From Toxorhynchites rutilus septentrionalis (Eukaryota; Arthropoda; Insecta; Diptera; Culicidae): 64,000 nt of DNA. The DNA lies in contig NC_073746.1 in the NCBI RefSeq assembly GCF_029784135.1, positions 230,095,882-230,159,881 on the forward strand. The letters run 5' to 3'. The first letter of the stretch is position 1. The number at the start of each line of letters is the position of its first letter. A program made the translations under genes and the position numbers. The notes beneath the pieces are model-generated. The model was not told where the DNA came from. It saw nothing but the letters and a program-made list of their open reading frames with translations, and did not search any database. Shown here piece after piece: positions 57,554 through 64,000 of the stretch.

Positions 57554-58669
57554 TGAGGACATCGACAAGACAACATCGTTACTGAACGAGCTGAACGGCG
57601 AGGGATCGAGGGATTCATTACCTGGCCTGACCTGACCTGAAATGCAATCAGTTTGTTTTAACTGTGATGGAGCGCAGAAAAGCCGATCGATCAGAAGGAG
57701 AAGAGAAGGTGACCAAGAGAGTATCAGCATCGAAATACGGTTCCTCGGGAAGACATCGAAGCAGCCGCCACACACACACATACACGCGCGCAACTCTTTT
57801 CGTTTGCTGGTTATCGAGAAGAAACCTGGAAAGAAATGATCGTTGCTGAAAAATAATCTGCCAGTTCCCCTTGGAATTGAAAATTACATTCAAACGAGTT
57901 TATTTTAATGTTTTCTATCTATATAATACTGCGACCACATACATTTGGTTTTGTGATTTGTCAATCAAGTGCAGTTAGCAGGAAAGCTTCTGAAGATTAT
58001 TCTTCAGAACAAGGTTTTTTGTATTCAATATTGGATGCATAAAACTTTGAGCCTCCAACGTAACGCTCTCGTTTTTGAAGCACCCAAATATTTATTTATT
58101 CATTCATTCAGGATGGATTTAGATTCAACTTCAAACAAATGATCTCTAAATCAACGATAGTCCTACGTCACCCTTGCGGTTATACCATAGATATGACCCA
58201 CTTCCTGTTTTTTTTTAGTGGCAAAAACTTGTTTTTTCGAACCATCGATTAACTTTGTAAAACCTCAGCTTTCAAGAAAATATAAAAAAATATAGCGCCC
58301 TCTAGTCCAAAGCCATGAAAACAATAAAAAACGGCTACAACCAATATTTAGGAAAATAAAATCCATTTGTTTTGCAGGTTCAATATTTTTTAATGAAAGG
58401 CTACCTCATTAGCTTCAATTTAACATGTCGACCATCTAAATCGATTCAGTGGTTCAAAAGTTATGATTTTTTGAAAAAGTCGTTTTTGGGAAAAAGTAGA
58501 TAAAATTGATTTTTCGGACCACCCTAAAATGGAAATGAGCACTCTAATAAAAAAAATAAAAAAAATACGGGTCTAATGTTTTGCGATGAAGAACTAAATT
58601 ACCACTTTTGACGAAAATCTGAGAACCACTATATCGGTTTGGCATGGAATGGCTGCTAAGATACAACAA

Positions 58670-60833
58670 GTCTGTCGGAAATGCAGACGTTCAACAAATT
58701 AACTGATTGGAATTCCCAAACTCTTTATTTTGAACGATTAATTTCTAAGACATTCGTGTCGATTATTTTAATTGGGTTGACTCTACATTTAAATTCAGCC
58801 CGCGCACGTTTACGGTTATTTACAAAACCTTCGCCCGTACCTCTGTTATGGCTGTTCAATGTCAGTTCTAGTGAACTATATTTCTCTGTCTGTCGTCACT
58901 TACTGTAAAACGGGACAGGGGTTGTGATATGTTTCAAACTGCCCGTATGTTTTCCCTTGTCAATTTCACGACCGTATTGCTAAATCTTGGGCCATTTTGA
59001 CTCCATTTCTAAGTACACACGAATGGACTCATTCTGTTCCATGATTGTTAATCTGTCCGATGCTTTTATTGTTCCCCATTCTATGAGAAGCCTGTAGGGT
59101 GTTAACCACAAACCAAATATCCGGTATAAACGATACCTCATTCAACTCTGGCGAAACGTAACATTCAACTCACAATCACATAAAGGAGACTCTGCTTACA
59201 CCGGTCACGTCCTTTTGATACTATTAGATGTTTTTCCCGAGCGTTTGATCGACCGTGAAGCGGGAGCAAAAAGGGGCTCCTGTTAAACCACAACCGAGGT
59301 TTCGTATTCTGGCTGGTATTCCAAGAAAAAAAACAGATACCGTAAAACGACAGCACAAAACATCACACTCCAATAGAGCCAAGTTGAGCATTTTGCATTT
59401 TCATTTGTATTCTAAGCAAGACGTGACTGTAACTTTGGCCATACTTTGCTCTTTTTTATTTCTATTCGACAGCTAGATTCAACAAAACCCCACTGGGAAT
59501 TGAGTGAATGGGTTGTTTCCGTTCTGTGGGAAAATTTTGCAACTTTATCCGCACCCTGTTGCACCACAGCTGAATGACAACCGATGCCTGGAAGGAATGG
59601 TCAAACACCTTTTTACCACTGCGTTGCGCTGGACGGTTTGGAGGTTTCCTATGGCTGTGGCAGTGCCTTACCAATGACCGTACCAACGATTGGTGCAAAA
59701 CGAAGGGACGCAAAATGTTCTCTAGTCGACTAAATTGTCCCTGATGGGAAATGCAAATGAAGAGAAAATCTGAACTACCAATTGCGAATGAATTTTCTAT
59801 GATACAAGAATTACGTGCCAACTAAATTCGGTCAGATGGTAGAATGCACTGTAAATAACTACCAACAGCAAGAGGAACACGTGTCCGGAAATGGAATTGC
59901 GTTTCTATGGTTTCATTTTCTGAACGTAAACGTTTTTCGCATGATTAACAGTTAAAGTTCGATGCGTGATATCACTTTTCGTTACTTTATCTCAATTAAA
60001 ATTTGATGATGAGATAACGGTCAGTTGGTGACTGACAGTTCATAGTGAATATCTTTTCATTCTGATTTTTTGTTCAATAATTCAACCACAACCCAGCACG
60101 AAATATTAACAAAACCATGAGTAAACTTTTAAATGAAGACGGATCGAATTTTTGATAAGCTTGGGAGTTTGGTATGACTCATGACCTACAAAATGATGCT
60201 ATTAATCCTACAATAGCATCATAGGATAAGTTATTATGAAATGCGATATAATGCACAAAATATTCTGAACAAAAAATAAGCTCCTAGCTATTCCACTCCG
60301 TTTTTTCAGTGCACCTTGGAATATCCGTATCAAAAGATTGTTGCTGGCTCATGGAAACAAAACGGCAAACTGAATATCATCCCTTTGGGATATGGAACGG
60401 GAAAAAGAAAAATGGGTTCATAAAAGCTCCCGCCTGTTTCGCTCATCTAGATTTCGCTATGTGAATAAATTTTCCGCTACCCTGTTAGACGGGGGCAACC
60501 TGCCACTGTGAAGTTTATAGAGTGGAGCTCTATGAATCCAGAGATTACAGGTATATTTTCAGGCATTTACACTTTTGTGCCCTCCACTGTCGGTAGCGAA
60601 AAAGGAATGTTGATCATGACGAAGAGAGACTGGAATTCATTCGGCACACATGGTTTCGTCGAGGCCAATATTTCCGCTGAGTTTGAAAAGACTAAAATAT
60701 GATAATGCTTGTATGTTTGTTCGTTTCCGACGGATTAGTATTTATTCAAAAATAATGTTTCAAACAAATGACCTTTTGTGTTCTTTTCCTCCCTTTCTCT
60801 CGTCTGCTTTTTTGTATCATCCGTCGTATACAG
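58670..60833. other. intron sequence, no feature seen
   Basis: Remainder of the 8,403-bp kinase intron. No coding, RNA or repeat structure recognised apart from the polypyrimidine tract and TATACAG acceptor at its end. Confidence 0.55.
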
Positions 60834-60979
60834 AAACAATGTCAAATAGCAGTGCTTCCACTAGGCACCGGAAATGACCTGGCACGTGTTTTGGGTTGGG
60901 GCGGTTCCTGCGACGATGAAGCCCACTTGCCGCAGTTGCTCGAGCGTTACGAACAGGCAAGCACAAAGATGCTGGATAG
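60834..60979 (+). CDS. Dgketa: diacylglycerol kinase, catalytic domain continued
   Basis: This 146-bp exon enters in phase 0 and reads [20 protein letters not shown] then [20 protein letters not shown] and [24 protein letters not shown] is the strongest signature of diacylglycerol kinase catalytic domains and follows directly from the NMH end of the previous exon in related proteins. It leaves with two bases (AG) before GTGAGTAA. The following exon, expected to begin with a WSIM-like residue run, is not found before 64000, so the next intron exceeds 3 kb. Confidence 0.97.
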
Positions 60980-62220
60980 GTGAGTAATTATTGTAGTACT
61001 TTATTAGAATCGACTTTTGGGTCACGGCGAACATGAGAGGATAAATTTACAGTGAAATCTAATCAAAACGTTTAAGGGGATATTCTAGTCTAGAAATTCG
61101 AAATTCGAAAAAATCGATTTTTTTCATATTTTTGAAATATGTTCTTGAAAGAATTTTTTGAAATCCACGTTATTTACCGAGTTTTAGCCATTCAAGTGAC
61201 GTGGTATATAAACCAGAACGTGCTTGCTTTAAAACTTTTAACGCGTTTTTTTTCTTGAAATACCCTTCTTTCTCTTTTATTTTCTAATATTTTTCCGTTT
61301 AATCAATTTTTTGAAAGGCGTGGAATTGATACAACGTATTCAATCCCAAATTCCTAACCAGACCAATGCTCACTGAGGAATCCTAGGAATTCACGTTTCT
61401 AAACGTCCGCAACCATAACCTGCACCGTGTCCAATATTTTCTCAAACAAATTGAAAACTTTGATTACTTATCCGGCGAACTTCACCCGGAAATATGAAAT
61501 TTTTTGAATTTCCCGTCCTATTTCTTGTACATGTGCGACCGACAACAGTAGAAGTTTCCCGAATTACAATTTGTGGTAGAATTAAGCGCATTTCTAAAAA
61601 AGAAGAAAAAAAAGCATTTCAAAACCAGTTAAATTCAACACCTTCTATTCATTAAAATCCCACAATAGCTAACGCGAAAAAAATACATCTCAAATCTGAC
61701 CATCTTGTGATGACCTGACCTGACTTGTGATGATGATTTACTCTTGCGAAAATTTTTTTATATATAAGATACGTATATATGCGTAGTCGATTTTTTTCCA
61801 ATTGTCCTATTTACTTTAGTATTCTCCAAAGTATTATATCAAAATAATTTAGGTAGAAACGAACACAACTATGTAAAGACGACTCAAATACGACTATCCC
61901 TTCTCTCGTGATGATGAGTTTACATACGAAAAAACCCTTGTTTCATATATAAGGATTGGAGAGCTTATTCCACCTGAAAATCCATTACCATTTTCGAGCG
62001 AAGATCAATTCCGTTGACGCGAATATCTATTGAACTAACAGCGTCTATCACGAAGACATTTGTTGCGGCACACGCCACATGAGTATCATTTCATACAACT
62101 ATTATAAGCATTGTATCTACCTAAAACCCAATCCATTTAAAAACAATAGGATTAGCCTAGGTAATTTGCATCTAATCTCTATCGCATTTTTTTTCCAAAA
62201 TATATATTTTTATCAAGGCT
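60980..62220. other. intron sequence, partly repeat
   Basis: No gene. 61077-61210 matches the repeat at 49291. The rest is AT-rich and unassigned. Confidence 0.5.
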
Positions 62221-62221
62221 C

Positions 62222-62706
62222 ATATGGCGTTAGCCTCACGGGGCCGGGAGTCCAATACTTTGACAATTTTTCTTATTATCTATGTTAGTAATATGTAACC
62301 GATTACTCGCGGTTGGCTCGAGGTTAGTATTACAAGTGTTCTCATAATTGGTATGTTGCAGTCTTCGATGCTCTGTACGTGTGCCCGACACGGGATACTT
62401 CCTATTGGGATGCAGCTGACCATTAATCAGCAACGCCCCCCTAGTCTGTAACCCATATCTAGCGTGGTGCATCTTTCTCGACTCGAGGAATCCAGGATAG
62501 ACTGGTCACTAGCCGGCGCAATCATCAGTTCGTGTAGAGTTGTCATGAGCGGTACAACTTTTGGCTCTTGTTGAATGTTCAGTGGACTGCACAACCTTTG
62601 GTCCGTGTATCTGTAAAGAGTGTGTGTATGTATTGCCACGACTAAGTAAAAGTTTATCGATCGGATAGGAGGGATATGAAACGGGGACACAACGAAGGAA
62701 ACATCA
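62222..62706 (-). mobile_element. non-LTR retrotransposon 3' untranslated region
   Basis: This GC-richer block follows, in minus-strand sense, the stop codon of the retrotransposon fragment at 62707. Its distal end near 62222 is marked only by a change in composition. Confidence 0.5.
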
Positions 62707-62968
62707 TTAAACGTTGACATCGGCGTTTCTGAGGAACAGGTATAGATGAAGCAGAAGATCAGGATCACGGCTACCTAAGATATCCCGGACGGGGATATCC
62801 GATTGCCTGCCTTGTGCTCTTAGTGCTCTAGAGAGCTGAGAGCGAGCAGCATGGAACCGGATACACGACCAGACAACATGCTCGATGTCGTGGTAGCCAT
62901 CGCCACAATCACAAAGATTGTTTGCTGCGAGCCCAATGCGATAGAGATGTGCGTTTAGGTTGTAGTTT
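62707..62968 (-). pseudogene. non-LTR retrotransposon ORF2, C-terminal end
   Basis: The minus strand is open from 62968 to a TAA at 62707. It reads QNYNLNAHLYRIGLAANNLC then DCGDGYHDIEHVVWSCIRFH, and ends in DLLLHLYLFLRNADVNV. The C-x-C...H-x3-H...C pattern after LNAHLYRIG is the zinc-knuckle-like C-terminal motif of I/R1/Loa-type ORF2 proteins, which binds nucleic acid during target-primed reverse transcription. The frame has no defects here, but it is cut off by the gypsy LTR at 62969. Confidence 0.8.
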
Positions 62969-63197
62969 TGGGGGACCTCTCGATGAGTAAATGTAGGCTT
63001 CTGTTCAGAACGATAGTCAGTTTATTACTAAAGAATATTTATGTACAAAGGCCCGATGGGCGAAGCGTGTAAGACTAATTGTATGGGACACTGTCCAATA
63101 TAATGTGTGCACAATGTCTATTGTGCGATCGCGTGGTCAGTGTGTTCGGTTGACGATGGATGTGGTCATGTAGGGTGCGATGCCTACAGTCGCCACA
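62969..63197 (-). repeat. gypsy 3' long terminal repeat
   Basis: Minus strand begins TGTGGCGACTGTAGGCATCG after a polypurine tract (AAGGGGGAAGTAT, 63198-63210) and ends GAGAGGTCCCCCA, so TG...CA ends are present. AATAAA-like signal and TATT runs lie inside. The 5' LTR is beyond the window. Confidence 0.78.
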
Positions 63198-63208
63198 ATA
63201 CTTCCCCC

Positions 63209-64000
63209 TTAGTTTTGCCAATAGCGTCGAGGGATTCTTACACGGCGACCGGATCTAGTTTTGTATTGTTCGGGTTCTGGTACGGGCTCCGGCTGTGACG
63301 GTGATATTTCATCGGCCTGGACGAACGCTGCCTTCAGTCGGTCGATGGAAATCGGAGATGGTTTACCGTTGATATCGATGATGTATACCTTCTTCTTCCT
63401 GCGGATAACACGGTATGGTCCGTCGAAATGTGGTGATAGTGGTGGCTTTATGGCACCAACTCTCACAAACACTTTACTGCATGTGGCCAACTCTTTTTGG
63501 ACGAATGGCGTCTCCCTGGAGTGATTGCTTGTAGGTGTAGGTCGGAGTTTTGCCATCGTTTGTTTCAAGTCGGCAACGAACTCCGGAGTGGGCTTCAGGT
63601 TCCTGCTGTTCTCTCTGAAGAATTCTCCCGGCAGGCGAAGAGTCGTACCGTAGGTGAGCTCGGCCGTTGATGCCTGAAGGTCCTCTTTGAGCGATGTCCT
63701 CATGCCGAGTAACACGATTGGCAGCGTTTCTGTCCACCGTGGGTTCTGGTGGCACATGATTGCGGCCTTTAGTTGTCTGTGCGCTCTCTCGATCTGCCCG
63801 TTGGCCTGAGGGTGATACGGTGTGGTGCGAAGATGAGTGATGCCGAGAGTGCGAGTCAACTCTCTGAAGAGATCGGACTCAAACTGCCTTCCCAAATCGG
63901 TCGTTACGTTAATAGGTACTCCGATTCGGGCGATCCAACAACTAACGAAAGCTCGAGCTACAGTAGCTGCCGTCATGTTGGGGATCGGGATGACTTCTGG
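63209..64000 (-). CDS. Ty3/gypsy Pol, integrase C-terminal part (partial)
   Basis: An uninterrupted minus-strand frame runs from the window edge to the TAA at 63209, which overlaps the polypurine tract. It holds the integrase core from the second Asp on: ITTD-like NVTTDLGRQFESDLF, then TTPYHPQANGQIERAHRQLK with the catalytic Glu. These are followed by LLGMRTSLKEDLQASTAELT, LRLPGEFF, a chromodomain-free HFDGPYRVI end (GPY/F module) and KTRSGRRVRIPRRYW. LPGEFF and the GPYRV wording suggest the CsRn1/Kabuki branch. The integrase inserts the element's DNA copy. No defect is visible in this part; the rest lies beyond 64000. Confidence 0.92.
   Translation of the reverse strand, partial: PEVIPIPNMTAATVARAFVSCWIARIGVPINVTTDLGRQFESDLFRELTRTLGITHLRTTPYHPQANGQIERAHRQLKAAIMCHQNPRWTETLPIVLLGMRTSLKEDLQASTAELTYGTTLRLPGEFFRENSRNLKPTPEFVADLKQTMAKLRPTPTSNHSRETPFVQKELATCSKVFVRVGAIKPPLSPHFDGPYRVIRRKKKVYIIDINGKPSPISIDRLKAAFVQADEISPSQPEPVPEPEQYKTRSGRRVRIPRRYWQN

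Larger units (their letters stand above)
53429..58169. mobile_element. GACGTAG-ended element carrying histone H3 pseudogenes, 4.7 kb
   Basis: Starts GACGTAGAACTACGTCTTTC and ends ATAGTCCTACGTC. Order: a histone-type core promoter (53671-53714); a repeat block GCTGAAAAATAATCTGCCAG (also at 57006 and 57838) with a related unit near 54190; H3 pseudogene on the minus strand; a central palindrome; H3 pseudogene on the plus strand; a 151-bp MITE; and the right end. The two H3 copies and their flanks form inverted arms (54800-55682 and 56443-56960). No transposase or reverse transcriptase is present. Confidence 0.65.
52466..58665. mobile_element. 6.2-kb nested inverted structure in the kinase intron
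   Basis: The outer arms, 52466 to about 52870 and about 58260 to 58665, are inverted copies (GCCATTCCATGCCAAAC, GACCCGTATTTTTTT, TAGGGTGGTCCGAAAAATCA and so on). A further piece, 53240-53428, is in the orientation of the right arm, so the left side is itself folded. Inside lies a GACGTAG-ended element (53429-58169) with two histone H3 pseudogenes. Similar outer-arm sequence starts at 11600. The history of insertions cannot be fully ordered by eye. Confidence 0.7.

Noticed and set aside
57642..57849. Plus-strand frames here as a histone H2B relic
   Set aside because: A few residues (EEKVTKRVSASKY) recall the H2B end, but the match is too short to support.

Overview
This window is nuclear DNA from a large, repeat-rich insect genome. 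An Aedes-type mosquito is the best guess. Reasons: the one host gene reads as a dipteran type II diacylglycerol kinase; its introns are 8 to 15 kb and full of transposons; and the repeats (ITmD37E, short terminal-inverted-repeat elements, tRNA-derived SINEs, Jockey and I/Loa-type retrotransposons) are the set known from culicids. The species cannot be fixed from the sequence alone.

Host gene. Five exons of a plus-strand diacylglycerol kinase (delta/eta type) are visible: 36342-36422 and 51415-51566 (PH domain), 51675-51870 (first C1 zinc finger), 51933-52430 (second C1 and start of the catalytic domain) and 60834-60979 (catalytic domain continued). Phases agree at every junction. The start of the gene must lie upstream of the window or unseen in the first 36 kb, and the end lies beyond 64000. 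Nearly everything else is intron or upstream DNA.

1-14.3 kb: a reverse-transcriptase scrap, then copies of a histone-derived repeat (1658-3043, 4537-6087, tail at 13380-14311) built around a 95-bp tandem repeat; a 932-bp TA-target element; a 3.7-kb long-inverted-repeat element (6505-10210) carrying a SINE in one arm and a mariner in the other; and a Helitron (10267-11348). 16.4-25.9 kb: a 588-bp hexamer array, a hAT-type element with 8-bp target duplication, another histone-derived copy, a deleted mariner, and a 985-bp heptamer array. 26-32 kb: three decayed Tc1/mariner-group transposases, a 102-bp perfect-type palindrome, a long inverted repeat, and a nearly complete ITmD37E transposon with its inverted repeats. 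32.7 kb: an orphan THAP zinc-finger exon.

36.4-51.4 kb (intron): SINEs, short inverted-repeat elements, a Jockey retrotransposon broken by several insertions, a second Helitron, an 81-bp-arm hairpin, an unnamed transposon-like pseudogene and an I/Loa-type retrotransposon remnant. 52.4-60.8 kb (intron): a 6.2-kb nested inverted structure holding two head-to-head histone H3 pseudogenes, each followed by a histone-type 3' stem-loop. 62.2-64 kb: the end of a non-LTR retrotransposon interrupted by a Ty3/gypsy element that runs off the edge.

Most striking result: several repeats that share GACGTAG...CTACGTC palindromic ends also carry histone-gene parts (H3 coding sequence, 3' stem-loop, CCAAT and TATA boxes). 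This looks like a family of mobile elements that captured histone-gene DNA. It is the best candidate here for something undescribed.
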